DNA of 64,000 nt from Marinoscillum sp. MHG1-6 (GCF_024714475.1 NZ_JAMZMI010000005.1:1-64000); one strand, 5' to 3'; counted from the first letter of the stretch, positions 50,476 to 61,406 are shown. Program-made: numbers and translations. The notes: a model not told the origin generated them from the letters alone.

Positions 50476-53400
50476 ATGCAGCTAACCCGTCTCGAGATAA
50501 AAGGATTTAAGAGCTTCGCGGATAAAGTTACAATAAATTTTGATGAGGGAATCACCGGAATTGTCGGGCCGAATGGCTGTGGTAAATCCAATGTGGTAGA
50601 CTCCATCCGGTGGGTGCTGGGAGAGCAAAAAACACGTGTTCTTCGCTCAGACAAAATGGAAAATGTGATCTTCAATGGAACGAAGTCCAGAAAGCCGACA
50701 CAGCTTGCGGAAGTATCACTGACCTTCAACAACACCAAAAACCTCATACCCACTGAATACTCACAAGTGACCATCACCCGGCGATATTTCCGTTCCGGTG
50801 AAAGCGAATACCTACTTAATGGTGTGCCCTGCCGACTAAAGGACATCACCAACCTATTCCTGGATACAGGTATCGCGTCCAATACCTACGCGATCATAGA
50901 ATTGAAGATGGTGGATGATCTGCTCAACGACAAAGACAACTCGAGAAGAAGTTTGTTTGAGGAAGCGGCAGGTATCTCCAAGTTCAAAATTCGAAAAAAG
51001 GAAACACTCAAGAAGCTTGGTGATACGGATGATGACCTTGACCGGGTGGAAGACCTGCTTTTTGAAATTGAGAAAAATCTCAAATCGCTTGAAAAGCAGG
51101 CAAGGCAAGCTCAAAAATACTATGAGATCAAGGAAGAGTATAAGCTCAAAAGCATTGCTTTAGCGAAGAAATCCATTGAATCACAGAACAGTATCAAGGA
51201 TACCATTCAAAAGGAATTAGAAGCCAGTGGTGATAAGAAAGGTGCGCTTACAGCCCAGATGAATGAAAAAGAAGCGGTTATTGAAAAGGCCAAAGCAGAC
51301 CTGGTAAGCAAAGAAAAGCTTCTATCCTCCAGACAAAAATCTCTTAACGAGCATGTAGGGAAAATCCGACAGTATGAGAGTGATAAGAAGATCAAAAATG
51401 AGCGTCAGCGATACCTGAACGCTCGCATCGACAACCTGAACGAACAGATCTCTCAGGACAAGCAAAGTAACGAACGAGCATTGTTCTCTCTGAGCAGTCT
51501 GGATAAAGAAAGAGAAACAGCGCAAAGCATCCTGTCTGAGATCAACAACAGACTCGAGCACCTCCAAACGGAGCTGGATGAACAGAAATCTCAAACGCAG
51601 GAGGCACAGGCCGTCCTTAATGAAAACAGCCAAAGATATACCTCCAAACGTGAAGAGGTCTTTCAGCTAAGTAAAGAAATAGAGATCAAGGAGATCCAGA
51701 TTGATAGCCTTCAGAATGAGTTAAAGAAATCCAGAGAGGACTCTTCTCAGCAATCTGAAAACCTGCGCGACTTCGAGTCAAAACTGACCGAAATTGGTAA
51801 TGAAAAAGATCTGAAGACTGAGATCTACCTAAAGCTCAAGAGTAAAGAAGAGGACCTCAAGAACAAGATTGAGTCTGTACAAAAGCGTGTTGACCTCATG
51901 CGTGAGGAATTGACCAAGACCAATCGAACCCTTGACTCCAAGCAGAACGAATATAACCTGACGAAGTCTCTGGTAGATAACCTGGAAGGTTTCCCGGAGG
52001 CCATCAAGTTCCTGAAGAAAAACAGTAGCTGGAAGGACGCTCCTCTCCTTTCGGACATCATCACCTGTCCGGAGGAATACCGCATTGCAATTGAAAACTA
52101 CCTGGAGCCCTACATGAATTATTATGTGGTGAACACCAGGGAAGATGCCCTTAAAGCGGTAAACCTGTTAAGTGATGCCTCCCGGGGGCGTGCTCATTTT
52201 TTTATACTTGAGTCACTCAAAGATCATATTGCTGAAGCCCCTCTAATAGAATATGCTACCGCTGCTACGGAGGTGGTAGAATACGACGAAAAATACATAA
52301 AGCTGATCAGCTATCTGCTGGAAAATGTCTACATCTACGAAAGTGAAATTCCTGATCGCCCTCAACCCGGTACTATTTTCGTTGAAAAAGGCGGTAAGGT
52401 CATTCACCGAAAATTCAATATTTCAGGTGGATCTGTAGGTTTATTTGAAGGAAAGCGAATTGGTCGAGCCAAGAACCTTGAAAAGCTTGCTGTCCAAATA
52501 AAAGACTTAACGAAGAAACAACAAACTACAGAATCTTCGATCAACGACGCTCAAAATGAGCTTCACAAATTAAAGGAATCCAGTCAGTCCGAAGAGCTTT
52601 CCAACCTGCAGGAAGAGATCGGCCATGTTAATGAGAAGTACATTAGCATCAAGACCAAGCAAGAGCAGTTCACTGAGTTGTTATCCTCCAATGAAACGAA
52701 AAGAGAGGACATCGAACAAAAAATCAGCGAGCTAAGTGAAGAACTGGAATCGCTGAAACCTCAATGTTCAGAAAGCAGAGAGCTACTGACTGAATTAGAA
52801 AGTCAGGTAGAAATCTACCGTGAAAATCTTGAAGACCTAAACGAAGCCCTCAGCCAGAAATCGACAGCCTTCAACGAAGAAAACGTCCTCTTCCATCGTC
52901 AGCAAAACAAGGTAAACAGCGTCAAGCAGGAAATTGGGTACAAAGAAGAAGCAGCAAGTAGCAGTGCCGCCAGAATCGAAAGAAATCAGGCTGACTTACA
53001 ACATGCGATCAATGACCTGAATGAATTGATGAAAAAAGCCGAGGAAAGCGACGACGATCTTATCGGCATGTATGAGGAAAAAGAATCGATCGAACAAGGT
53101 GTCAACGAAGCTGAAAGAGAATACTACAAAGCCAGAGGAGTTATTGACGAGGAAGAAAAGGCGGTAAGAGAACTTCAACGTATGCGCGAGTCCAACGACC
53201 AGATATTGATGGAATGGCAAAACAAGCTGAACGAAACCAAGCTTAAGCTGAACTCAGTCAAAGAACGCTTGTCTGTAGAGTTCAATGTAGACCTGAACCA
53301 GGTTGAAATTTTCGATAACGAAGAGGAACTTAAGAAATCCGAAGAGGAACTTAAGGAAAATGTAGAAAGACTTAAAAGCAGGATCGAAAACATGGGACCG

Positions 53401-53997
53401 ATCAACCCGATGGCAATGGAGGCCTTCGAAGAGATTAAAGAACGGCATGATTTCATCACGGGCCAAAAAGAAGATCTGCTGAAAGCCAAGGAATCTTTAA
53501 TGGCCACGATCAATGAAATTGATACGGTGGCTAAGGAAACATTCCTCGATGCCTTTGAAAATATCCGGGATAACTTCATAAAGGTCTTCCGTACATTATT
53601 TACAGAAGAGGATGATTGCGAACTCAAGCTTACTGATCCTGATAATCCGCTGGACTCCCCTATCGAAATCATGGCAAAACCAAAAGGGAAAAGGCCATTG
53701 ACAATTAATCAATTATCCGGAGGAGAAAAGACTTTAACGGCTACTTCTCTTCTGTTTGCGATCTACCTTTTGAAGCCTGCTCCGTTCTGTATTTTCGACG
53801 AGGTAGATGCGCCTTTGGATGATGCGAACATTGACAAGTTCAATGAAATCATTCGCAAGTTCTCCAAGGAGTCTCAGTTCATCATTGTAACACACAACAA
53901 ACGTACCATGGCCAGTACAGATGTCATCTACGGTATTACTATGATCGAACAAGGAGTATCAAGAGTCGTTCCTGTCGACCTGAGAGAACTAGCATAA
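50476..53997 (+). CDS. smc: Chromosome segregation protein SMC
   Basis: 1173 residues, full length. SMC forms the DNA-looping ring with ScpA and ScpB. Walker A is GPNGCGKS at 31-38; two long coiled coils (~170-500 and ~660-1000) flank the hinge (~515-640, SSWKDAPLLSDIITCPEEYRIAIENY); the C-terminal head has the signature LSGGEKT at ~1080 and Walker B with Asp1108 and Glu1109 in CIFDEVDAPLDD. The stop lies two bases from the convergent patatin gene. ScpA and ScpB are not in the window. Confidence 0.97.
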   Translation: MQLTRLEIKGFKSFADKVTINFDEGITGIVGPNGCGKSNVVDSIRWVLGEQKTRVLRSDKMENVIFNGTKSRKPTQLAEVSLTFNNTKNLIPTEYSQVTITRRYFRSGESEYLLNGVPCRLKDITNLFLDTGIASNTYAIIELKMVDDLLNDKDNSRRSLFEEAAGISKFKIRKKETLKKLGDTDDDLDRVEDLLFEIEKNLKSLEKQARQAQKYYEIKEEYKLKSIALAKKSIESQNSIKDTIQKELEASGDKKGALTAQMNEKEAVIEKAKADLVSKEKLLSSRQKSLNEHVGKIRQYESDKKIKNERQRYLNARIDNLNEQISQDKQSNERALFSLSSLDKERETAQSILSEINNRLEHLQTELDEQKSQTQEAQAVLNENSQRYTSKREEVFQLSKEIEIKEIQIDSLQNELKKSREDSSQQSENLRDFESKLTEIGNEKDLKTEIYLKLKSKEEDLKNKIESVQKRVDLMREELTKTNRTLDSKQNEYNLTKSLVDNLEGFPEAIKFLKKNSSWKDAPLLSDIITCPEEYRIAIENYLEPYMNYYVVNTREDALKAVNLLSDASRGRAHFFILESLKDHIAEAPLIEYATAATEVVEYDEKYIKLISYLLENVYIYESEIPDRPQPGTIFVEKGGKVIHRKFNISGGSVGLFEGKRIGRAKNLEKLAVQIKDLTKKQQTTESSINDAQNELHKLKESSQSEELSNLQEEIGHVNEKYISIKTKQEQFTELLSSNETKREDIEQKISELSEELESLKPQCSESRELLTELESQVEIYRENLEDLNEALSQKSTAFNEENVLFHRQQNKVNSVKQEIGYKEEAASSSAARIERNQADLQHAINDLNELMKKAEESDDDLIGMYEEKESIEQGVNEAEREYYKARGVIDEEEKAVRELQRMRESNDQILMEWQNKLNETKLKLNSVKERLSVEFNVDLNQVEIFDNEEELKKSEEELKENVERLKSRIENMGPINPMAMEAFEEIKERHDFITGQKEDLLKAKESLMATINEIDTVAKETFLDAFENIRDNFIKVFRTLFTEEDDCELKLTDPDNPLDSPIEIMAKPKGKRPLTINQLSGGEKTLTATSLLFAIYLLKPAPFCIFDEVDAPLDDANIDKFNEIIRKFSKESQFIIVTHNKRTMASTDVIYGITMIEQGVSRVVPVDLRELA

Positions 53998-53999
53998 GC

Positions 54000-55652
54000 T
54001 TAATCGTCTAAAAGCCAAAAGGGATTGGAAACAAACTCAGTCCAGTCAGCAACCAACGCTGCCTTAAGATTATCAATTTCGTCTTGTGTGCTGTTGGTAT
54101 CTGAGGCCTTTATTCCGGTTAGATACCTAATTAAGGAATAACAGATCGTAAACTGACCACAGGCAATCAGGTTTTCCAAACGTTTCACCTCTATGTCTTC
54201 CGGAGTAAACCAAAGCGTGGTCGCCATTTCTGATGCAGTCTGCGCACATTTGTATATCTCAGGGCTCGGAAGTGGGACGCCGGGAATCGGCTTCTCTCCT
54301 CTCGTTTCCGTGGATTTGTTACCTTCAAACTGATCCTTTGTTAATTGATAAATAAGGACAGTAGCTCTTCGTTTCTTTAATTCATTGTTTCTATAAAAGA
54401 GATCATAGTTCAGTCTTCTAATCTGTTTGAGGAATACCTCGCTCACCATTTTCACTCCGGAAGTCACCCGTTCTTCAATCATCCGTTTCATCAGCTCAAT
54501 TTTGAGGTCATCGAAGAATTTGACCTTCTGAAGGAAAAATTTCGGAATCAATTTCTCAACCCATTTTTTAAGAAACCAAACAGCCAATCTTAGACCAATG
54601 CCAAGGACCAATCTGGCCAAGATTGCCAACACACCGACAAAAGTGATAATTCCTCCTATATAATAACCCAACACATTAAAATCTGGATAAATATCAGCTG
54701 CCGCCACCCAGGTAAGCCCCAACCCGACCAACAACACGATCCAACCTATCCAATTACCCTTAATGGACGAAAGTATCTTTTGCGCTATTTGCTTGATCGT
54801 TTTTCCCTCATTGATCACATCATCTGATTGCTCCCAGGGTGACATATTGTAGCTGGCCACATCACAGACGACTACCAGATCATACTTTTGTCCGTTTTTG
54901 CGTCTATTATTGGCGAGCATGGTACTTCCAATACCCTGATTGTCCACAATACCTCCATCCATTAAGCCGATTCCATCTTTAAAATACTCCAATTTCTTGA
55001 TCTCCTGATATTCGGGATGATCATGATCCAGGTAATCATCCGGCATAATCATAGGTGCAAAACCTAAAGGAAAACAGGAAGAAGAGGCTACTGCATCTGC
55101 TATCTTGATGGAATCCCTGGCCGCTTCGAATCGATTCAGGTCGATACGGTAATTACCAAAATCCCCTCCCAATTGGAACCTGAATGCCAAACCAAATGAA
55201 AACTCGGTGGCATTAAAACATATATCCTGTAAATGGCTGGGGTTCTTCTTAAGAAAGCCAAAGGTTTCATCGGTCAGGGAATCCGCATAAGCTATGCTAA
55301 ATGCATTGACTAGTGTATGTTTCTTATCTGTATTTGCCCAAACATCTTCATTCTCCAATTTATCCAACGCCTCAATCAGTACCTCGTCACCGTTCAGAAA
55401 GGATTTCATGTCTTTAAAAAAAGCATCAAAAGGCTGTTGAGCCGCAGCTGATTTGGCGTATGCAGCACCTGCAATGGTCCCGCCACTAACAGTACTAAGC
55501 CCGGCTACGTGATGTAGCAGTGTTTTATCCTTCCACTTGAAATGATTGAGATAAGAGAGTACGCCAAGGCAAAAAGAAGCGGCACGAAAACCACCCCCAC
55601 TAAAGGCCAGGGCTATATTTTCGAAGAGATTGACTTTGGATGAGGTGCTCAT
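54000..55652 (-). CDS. Patatin-like phospholipase with internal membrane helices
   Basis: 550 residues. The N-terminal patatin domain has the oxyanion loop SGGGFRAASFCLG (18-30), the nucleophile Ser56 in a variant elbow STVSGGT (Thr rather than Gly two residues before it) and the catalytic Asp232 in LMDGGIVDNQG. Two hydrophobic stretches follow (~300-320 GWIVLLVGLGLTWVAAADIY; ~325-355 YYIGGIITFVGVLAILARLVL), then ~200 soluble residues. It probably hydrolyses acyl esters at the cytoplasmic membrane. The large insertion of membrane helices after the catalytic Asp is unusual for bacterial patatins. It converges on smc. Confidence 0.85.
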   Translation of the reverse strand: MSTSSKVNLFENIALAFSGGGFRAASFCLGVLSYLNHFKWKDKTLLHHVAGLSTVSGGTIAGAAYAKSAAAQQPFDAFFKDMKSFLNGDEVLIEALDKLENEDVWANTDKKHTLVNAFSIAYADSLTDETFGFLKKNPSHLQDICFNATEFSFGLAFRFQLGGDFGNYRIDLNRFEAARDSIKIADAVASSSCFPLGFAPMIMPDDYLDHDHPEYQEIKKLEYFKDGIGLMDGGIVDNQGIGSTMLANNRRKNGQKYDLVVVCDVASYNMSPWEQSDDVINEGKTIKQIAQKILSSIKGNWIGWIVLLVGLGLTWVAAADIYPDFNVLGYYIGGIITFVGVLAILARLVLGIGLRLAVWFLKKWVEKLIPKFFLQKVKFFDDLKIELMKRMIEERVTSGVKMVSEVFLKQIRRLNYDLFYRNNELKKRRATVLIYQLTKDQFEGNKSTETRGEKPIPGVPLPSPEIYKCAQTASEMATTLWFTPEDIEVKRLENLIACGQFTICYSLIRYLTGIKASDTNSTQDEIDNLKAALVADWTEFVSNPFWLLDD

Positions 55653-55730
55653 TTAGGAGAGTTTATTATAATCTCTCCCAATAACGCATTCAATTACGTC
55701 AATTGCAATAATTAATTAACAGAAAATGGG

Positions 55731-57515
55731 CTATGCCTTTTTGAGATCAATAAAAAAGGAAGTCCCCTGCCCTTCTTTGGTTTCATAACTAATGGTTCCC
55801 CCCATCATCTCTGTGTATTGCTTGACGATATGCAACCCAAGTCCCATTGAATGCTCACCACCTGTTGGTCGGGCACTTAACTTCTGATATTTTCTATAAA
55901 TTTTATCTGCATCATGACCTGAAAAGCCAGGCCCTTGGTCTTTCACAATCAACCTAACCCAATTTCCTCTTAAGACAGATGTGATCAGCACTCTCGTATT
56001 TCGCTCGCTATATTTGATCGCATTTGTAATCAGGTTTTCCAGCACCTGGTGGGTATAAAACTTATCTGCGCAGGCAACAACTCCTTCTCCTCGAACCATT
56101 TCCAGTTTTATATTCTTCTCCGACGCACTGGAACCATGTTCACGGCATGCTGATTCAATGACTTCGTTGGCATCAAAACTCTCCATATGGATGTTTCGCA
56201 TCCCGGAGTCAATGGCATCGGTATCCAATATTTTCGAAATCATATTGGTCATTTTTTTGGACGCCTGAACCGTAAACTGATTCAGTTCTTTTACATCATC
56301 CGGTAAATCCTCCCGGGACTCGAAAATCTCCGCTATACCGGCAATATGCGTCAAAGGAGACCTTAAATCATGAGCTAATACATGGATCAAATCATTTTTC
56401 TCCTGATTGATCGCCTGCAGCTGAGCATTTCGTTGCTCAATCACCTCCTGATGCTCCATCAACATCACATTCGCCTTATGTTTGATTCGGTATCTAACTA
56501 TTAGAAACAAAAGAACCAGAATCGTAATAATCGTCATCAGGGCCATAACAATGTTGGCGCGTATCTGATCCTTATCCTTTATTGTTGACTCCAGCAAAGC
56601 CCGGTGTTGCAATTCCCGTTCCCTTTGAGAAATAGCAATCTCCTCTAAAGGACCTATTTCAGCCGATTTAGAAATTCGATTGATGGTAGCCGAAACATCT
56701 TCTCCTAAATAATTATTAATAATTCGGGTTCGGTCCTTCTCAAATGTGTCACTTGTAAAGTAATCATTCACTGCACCCTCCCAGTCACTATTCTTAGGGT
56801 AAATAAATGCCAGTCCTTCTAACTTATATGGGTAAAAAAATTGTCTTCGAACCGATCTACTTGCATTCAATCCAATTAAAAAATTTGGTAAATCGATATA
56901 TCCAAAGGCATTCTCATGCTTTGATATTTCATCAATGATCTCGCCACTATTCTTTACATAAATCTTGTTGAAATTTATATTCTGTTCTCTTTCAAGCCTT
57001 CTTATGGATGCATCGAGGGTCGTTTTCCTGATGGTAATGGCTGTCCCTCCATCAAATACCTTACGAAACTCCGAATTCGTGAGAACAACAGGGAGCTTTG
57101 CATTGGAAACAAGTACCGCAATATCCGCCAGATAAGGCGGTGTAAAGTTCCAGTAGGCCTTCCTTTCTTCTGTGATAGAAAAAGATGACGCTCCAAACAT
57201 GCCACTCTGGCCATCCTTAATATTGTCCATGACCTCTTCAAAGCTTTTTGTTTCTTTCCATTCTAAAGTAATGGAGACATCATGTTTCTTCTCAAGGTAT
57301 TGAATGAAAGCCGTGGATAGATCAAATTCGATACCATCAAGAATGTCCTTTGACTTGGTGATTTCGATGTTATTTGGGTACCAGTAATATTGCACTGCCC
57401 CATGTCCTTTTTTGAGAATATCCGACCAACTGTCCTGAGCTTTCATCGGACATGCAGCCAGACAAACAGCCATAACGAGTAAATAACTCTTTATCAAAGG
57501 GTGAAAAGGTAGCAA
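55731..57515 (-). CDS. Orphan sensor histidine kinase with a periplasmic solute-binding domain
   Basis: 594 residues from a TTG at 57515; a TTG at 57497 (giving MIKSYLLVMAVCLAACPMKAQ) or an ATG at 57473 is also possible. The periplasmic part (~25-270) is an SBP_bac_3-type amino-acid-binding domain (LDGIEFDLSTAFIQYLEK, SGMFGASSFSITEERKAYWNFTPPYL). A membrane helix (IVMALMTIITILVLLFLIV) and a coiled linker follow, then a HisKA domain with phospho-acceptor His382 (LAHDLRSPLTH) and an HATPase_c domain with NLITNAIKYS, DQGPGF and GLGLHIVK. No receiver domain and no adjacent response regulator are present. It would sense a small polar solute. Confidence 0.88.
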   Translation of the reverse strand: MLPFHPLIKSYLLVMAVCLAACPMKAQDSWSDILKKGHGAVQYYWYPNNIEITKSKDILDGIEFDLSTAFIQYLEKKHDVSITLEWKETKSFEEVMDNIKDGQSGMFGASSFSITEERKAYWNFTPPYLADIAVLVSNAKLPVVLTNSEFRKVFDGGTAITIRKTTLDASIRRLEREQNINFNKIYVKNSGEIIDEISKHENAFGYIDLPNFLIGLNASRSVRRQFFYPYKLEGLAFIYPKNSDWEGAVNDYFTSDTFEKDRTRIINNYLGEDVSATINRISKSAEIGPLEEIAISQRERELQHRALLESTIKDKDQIRANIVMALMTIITILVLLFLIVRYRIKHKANVMLMEHQEVIEQRNAQLQAINQEKNDLIHVLAHDLRSPLTHIAGIAEIFESREDLPDDVKELNQFTVQASKKMTNMISKILDTDAIDSGMRNIHMESFDANEVIESACREHGSSASEKNIKLEMVRGEGVVACADKFYTHQVLENLITNAIKYSERNTRVLITSVLRGNWVRLIVKDQGPGFSGHDADKIYRKYQKLSARPTGGEHSMGLGLHIVKQYTEMMGGTISYETKEGQGTSFFIDLKKA

Positions 57516-57525
57516 GTTGGTATTA

Positions 57526-57539
57526 ATTGACTAGTCAAT
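57526..57539. promoter_or_regulatory. 14-bp perfect palindrome upstream of the histidine kinase
   Basis: ATTGACTAGTCAAT reads the same on both strands and lies 11 bases upstream of the likely start of the kinase gene. A symmetric site in this position fits a dimeric regulator binding near the promoter or start. No regulator is adjacent. Confidence 0.35.
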
Positions 57540-57634
57540 AATAGATAACCAATCAATAACAAGCTAACGAAGTGGAATCAGCGGGTATTTTAACCTACCA
57601 ATCAGGAAAATCGTGCTTTATTTGGGCATCCACC

Positions 57635-59071
57635 TTAAGTTTCAGGAATTGGCCTCACCCACATCTCCATAAAATCCAAAACATTCTTCTTATAAAGCCT
57701 TTCAGTATCCATACATAAGGAAAGAATACTATCCGCCTGTTTCTGATCAAATTGAGTTTCAAGATTACGTTTAAACTTCTCAACGAGTACAGGAATTCCC
57801 TCTGTCCTTCTTCTCCTGTGACCAATGGGATACTCTACCTCAATCACTTCTGAGGTGCTGCCATCTTCGAATTCCAATTGCAATGCATTGGCAATGGAAC
57901 GTTTATCCGGATCATGATATTCTTTACTAAAACGTTCATTTTCAGTTATGATCATCTTCTCGCGCAGTTGATCTATTTCAGGGTGAGACTCCGCATAGCT
58001 ATCCTCATAGTGTTCCGCGATTAATCTACCTTCCAATAAACCAATTGCAACCATGTATTGCAGACAATGATCTCTATCTGCCGGGTTATTTAATGGACCT
58101 TTCTTGTCAATGATCCGAATAGCTGATTCGTGAGTTTGAATATGAACATATTTCAACGAACCCAGCTTTTCCTTAAATTCACCATGCAGCCGGATAGCTG
58201 CTTCTACCGCAGTCTGTGCATGAAATTCCGCAGGGAAACTGATTTTGAAAAGTATATTCTCCATCACGTAATGGGTATAAGAGCGCTGAAACCTGAATGG
58301 CTCTCCTTTGAACTGCACATCGTAAAAGCCCCATTTCGGTGCAGATAACACCGTAGGATAGCCCATCTCCCCTTTCAAAGTAATCAAGGCCAACTTAACA
58401 GCTCTGCTCGTAGCATCTCCCGCCGCCCAGGATTTACGTGTACCTGTGTTCGGTTCATGTCGGTAAGTCCTGAGGCTATGCCCATCAACAAAGGCCTGAG
58501 AAAGTACCCGCAATATATCAAACTGCCCCCCACCCAATAAATGCGTACCTACAGCGGCCGAGGCTACCTTCACCAATATAACATGATCCAGGCCTACCTT
58601 GTTAAAACTGTTCTCCAGCGCCAGTACACCCTGAATTTCATGAGCTTTGACCATGGCCTTTAATACGTCCTCCATGGTCAGCATGGCTTCATTCTTCTGT
58701 TTGGCCTGTAAATTTTGGTATTCAGCACAGGCCAGGATTGCACCCAGATTATCAGATGGATGTCCCCATTCTGCTGCGAGCCAGGTGTCATTGTAATCCA
58801 GCCATCGGATCATGGTCCCTATATTAAAAGCCGCCTGTACGGGGTCCAGCCGATAATCTGTTCCGGGAACATGTACCCCACCTTTCAGTACAGCCCCCGG
58901 GACAATAGGACCTAATAGCTTGGTGCAGGCAGGAAAATTTAAAGCCAGAATCCCACACCCTAAGGTATCCATAAGACAATACCTGGCAATATCCATGGCT
59001 TCCTCACTGGGCATGGAATCATTTAACACATATTCAGCTATTTCCTCAAGTTCCTGATCAGGTTTATTCAC
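57635..59071 (-). CDS. prpD: 2-Methylcitrate dehydratase
   Basis: 478 residues, full length for the MmgE/PrpD family. The GTG start at 59071 overlaps the prpC stop (GTGA). PrpD dehydrates 2-methylcitrate to methylaconitate, the third step of propionyl-CoA breakdown (after PrpC). Family blocks: [84 protein letters not shown] and [12 protein letters not shown]. It is the last gene of the prpBCD operon. Confidence 0.95.
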   Translation of the reverse strand: MNKPDQELEEIAEYVLNDSMPSEEAMDIARYCLMDTLGCGILALNFPACTKLLGPIVPGAVLKGGVHVPGTDYRLDPVQAAFNIGTMIRWLDYNDTWLAAEWGHPSDNLGAILACAEYQNLQAKQKNEAMLTMEDVLKAMVKAHEIQGVLALENSFNKVGLDHVILVKVASAAVGTHLLGGGQFDILRVLSQAFVDGHSLRTYRHEPNTGTRKSWAAGDATSRAVKLALITLKGEMGYPTVLSAPKWGFYDVQFKGEPFRFQRSYTHYVMENILFKISFPAEFHAQTAVEAAIRLHGEFKEKLGSLKYVHIQTHESAIRIIDKKGPLNNPADRDHCLQYMVAIGLLEGRLIAEHYEDSYAESHPEIDQLREKMIITENERFSKEYHDPDKRSIANALQLEFEDGSTSEVIEVEYPIGHRRRRTEGIPVLVEKFKRNLETQFDQKQADSILSLCMDTERLYKKNVLDFMEMWVRPIPET

Positions 59072-60210
59072 TTTCTACTTTTTAGGGGGTTAACAGTTCT
59101 TTTCGCAGGACCGATATAATTAGCTTCAGGCCTTATGATGCGGTTGTCTTCGTGTTGTTCGATGATATGAGCGGTCCATCCGGTAATTCGTGCAACCACA
59201 AATATCGGTGTGTATAATTCGATTGGAATGTCAAGTAGATAATAAGCAGTGGCTGCAGGGAAATCCAGGTTTGGGAAGATGCCTTTTTCCTCCACCATAA
59301 TCTTTTCAAGGACCGCAGAGATATCATGCCATTTAGTTAAGCCTTTCTTTTCAGCCAATTCTTTACCCATTTCAGTCATGATCCCAACACGGGAATCTCC
59401 CTTTCTATAAATACGATGACCAAACCCCATCACTTTCGCTTTGTTGGCTATTTTATCCCTTAGAAAGGCTTCAGCCTTATCGACAGACCCAATTTCCAAC
59501 AACATGTGCATGACCTGCTCATTGGCTCCGCCATGCAAAGGACCCTTAAGGGCACCAATAGCCGCAGAGATCGCTGAATAATAGTCGGATAAGGTAGAAG
59601 CGACGACCCTTGAGGTAAACGTGGAAGCATTAAAACTGTGCTCCGCATAAAGAATCAATGAAGCCTCCAACAACTTAATTTCCAATTCATTTTCAGCTTC
59701 CTTCCCTCTCATCATATAAAGGAAATTCTCTGAAAAGGATTTTGAGTGGTCCGGCAATACCAAAGGCATATCGTGAGTGATACGATAACTGTTGGCTACA
59801 AGCGTGGGTAACTTGGGGATCAGCCACAATGCCTTTCTTAGATTAATGGCCAAACTGTTTTCTCCCACTTTGTTGTGATCGTCGGCAATACCCAGGTAAT
59901 CTACGCCCAGTTTAAGGTAATCCATCGGATGACCATATTTAGGCGTTCTTTGCAATATTTCTACAAGTTCTGTGGGTAAGTTTCGGTTATGAGCCTCAAC
60001 CTGCTGGTAATCTTTGAGTTGCATCCAGTTTGGTAGCTCTCCATGCAACATCAGATAGGTTACTTCCTCAAAAGAGCAATTAGCACACAGATCATTAATA
60101 TCATATCCGAAATAATGAAGGCGCTTCTCTTCCACCTCTACATGTGAAACATGGGTATCGTCGGCGATGATGCCGTCTAACCCTTTTTTGGCTTTAAATT
60201 TCTCACTCAT
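59068..60210 (-). CDS. prpC: 2-Methylcitrate synthase
   Basis: 380 residues, the shorter form of the citrate synthase fold. It joins propionyl-CoA and oxaloacetate. Catalytic residues: the His in [10 protein letters not shown], the His in [15 protein letters not shown] and the Asp in [14 protein letters not shown], the last two blocks being of the methylcitrate synthase type (GDSRV and AAxxYY). Its place between prpB and prpD confirms the assignment. It overlaps both neighbours by four bases. Confidence 0.95.
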   Translation of the reverse strand: MSEKFKAKKGLDGIIADDTHVSHVEVEEKRLHYFGYDINDLCANCSFEEVTYLMLHGELPNWMQLKDYQQVEAHNRNLPTELVEILQRTPKYGHPMDYLKLGVDYLGIADDHNKVGENSLAINLRKALWLIPKLPTLVANSYRITHDMPLVLPDHSKSFSENFLYMMRGKEAENELEIKLLEASLILYAEHSFNASTFTSRVVASTLSDYYSAISAAIGALKGPLHGGANEQVMHMLLEIGSVDKAEAFLRDKIANKAKVMGFGHRIYRKGDSRVGIMTEMGKELAEKKGLTKWHDISAVLEKIMVEEKGIFPNLDFPAATAYYLLDIPIELYTPIFVVARITGWTAHIIEQHEDNRIIRPEANYIGPAKRTVNPLKSRK

Positions 60211-61112
60211 GGGTCGTCATCTTTGGGTTCTGCTGTTTTGGGTCGAAAATGGGCGACTTTCTCATCCAGTCGGGCATAATCATCATAACGTAATAGCTCA
60301 TAGAGCTCATCCCGGGTTTGCATCCGGTCCAGAAGGGACTTCTGTGTACCTTCCGTTTTGAGGGCTTGATAAAGGCTTTCGGTGCCCTTCATAGCCACTC
60401 TCAGCGCGGTGACAGGGAAAATCACCATTTTATAGCCCATATCCATCAATTCGGTAGCGCTGAAATGGGGTGACTTTCCAAACTCAGTCATGTTTGCGAG
60501 CAATGGCACCTTCACCTCTCTGGAGAAGGTTTCAAATTCTTCTTTGGTCTTGAGTGCCTCAGGGAAAATCGCATCGGCTCCTGCCTCGATATAGGCATGC
60601 GCCCGTCCAATAGCTGCTGACAATCCTTCTACCCCCCGCGCATCCGTTCGGGCGATCAAAAGAAAATTCTCATCCTTGCGGGTCATAGTGGCGATTTTGA
60701 TTTTCTCATTCATCGCCTCGATAGTTATCAATTCCTTGCCTTCTAAATGTCCGCAGCGCTTTGGTAACACCTGGTCTTCGATATGCACTCCGGCCAAACC
60801 CAACTGTTCCATCTCCCGCATCATACGAGCCACATTGACCGGCTCACCAAAACCGGTATCCATATCTGCAATGCAAGGGATACTAACTGCTTCAACAATG
60901 TACTTGATGAAAAAAGAAAACTCATTCATAGTCAACAAGCCAATATCCGGAAGACCTGCCCCTGCACTTAGTGCCGCGCCCGAAATGTAGCAACCATCGA
61001 AGCCCTGCTTTTGTATCTGTAAGGCAGTGAGTGCGTTAAAGGCACCGGGAAGAACGATGCCATCGGTCTCTAGTTTCTGTCTAAATGTTTTTCTTAAGTT
61101 ATTGATGGACAT
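60207..61112 (-). CDS. prpB: 2-Methylisocitrate lyase
   Basis: 301 residues. PrpB splits methylisocitrate into pyruvate and succinate. The active-site motif PKRCGH is at 117-122 with catalytic Cys120; PGAFNALTALQIQKQGFDGCYISGAAL, IADMDTGFGEPVNV and IARTDARGVEGL are the other family blocks, holding the magnesium-binding Asp residues. It is the first gene of the prpB-prpC-prpD operon and is divergent from the acyl-CoA synthetase gene. A GntR-type or PrpR regulator is not seen nearby. Confidence 0.95.
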   Translation of the reverse strand: MSINNLRKTFRQKLETDGIVLPGAFNALTALQIQKQGFDGCYISGAALSAGAGLPDIGLLTMNEFSFFIKYIVEAVSIPCIADMDTGFGEPVNVARMMREMEQLGLAGVHIEDQVLPKRCGHLEGKELITIEAMNEKIKIATMTRKDENFLLIARTDARGVEGLSAAIGRAHAYIEAGADAIFPEALKTKEEFETFSREVKVPLLANMTEFGKSPHFSATELMDMGYKMVIFPVTALRVAMKGTESLYQALKTEGTQKSLLDRMQTRDELYELLRYDDYARLDEKVAHFRPKTAEPKDDDP

Positions 61113-61149
61113 AGGGTTGTTTATGTTTTCTTAATTTAAGGTATTTAAT

Positions 61150-61268
61150 TGATAGTTAATAGCTGATCTTGGTCAGCGGTTGTAGGTAATGAACAGTAGA
61201 CCGTTAACAGTTGACGGTAGGCTGTGGTCAGTTATCAGTGTTCAGTCAATAGTTTATAGTTTTCAGAC
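61150..61268. repeat. Degenerate CAGTT-type repeat tract
   Basis: Short, imperfect copies of a CAGTT(A/G) unit follow one another (TGATAGTTAATAG, AACAGTAGACCG, TTAACAGTTGACGG, GTCAGTTATCAGTG, TTCAGTCAATAG). Similar tracts lie on the other side of the acyl-CoA synthetase gene (63098-63142 and 63240-63295). Low-complexity tracts of this type are common between genes in Bacteroidota. It sits in the shared upstream region of prpB and the synthetase gene. Confidence 0.55.
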
Positions 61269-61406
61269 GGCTAGCACCAGGAGGCAATCCTGAGAGGATC
61301 TTTGGGGTTGGTTGGCATCTTATGTGAGATGATTTATCCGGCTCATGATCAGGGATTTGTGACAAATATTCTATATATTTTATATTATTTCCTATTCACC
61401 CAAGAC

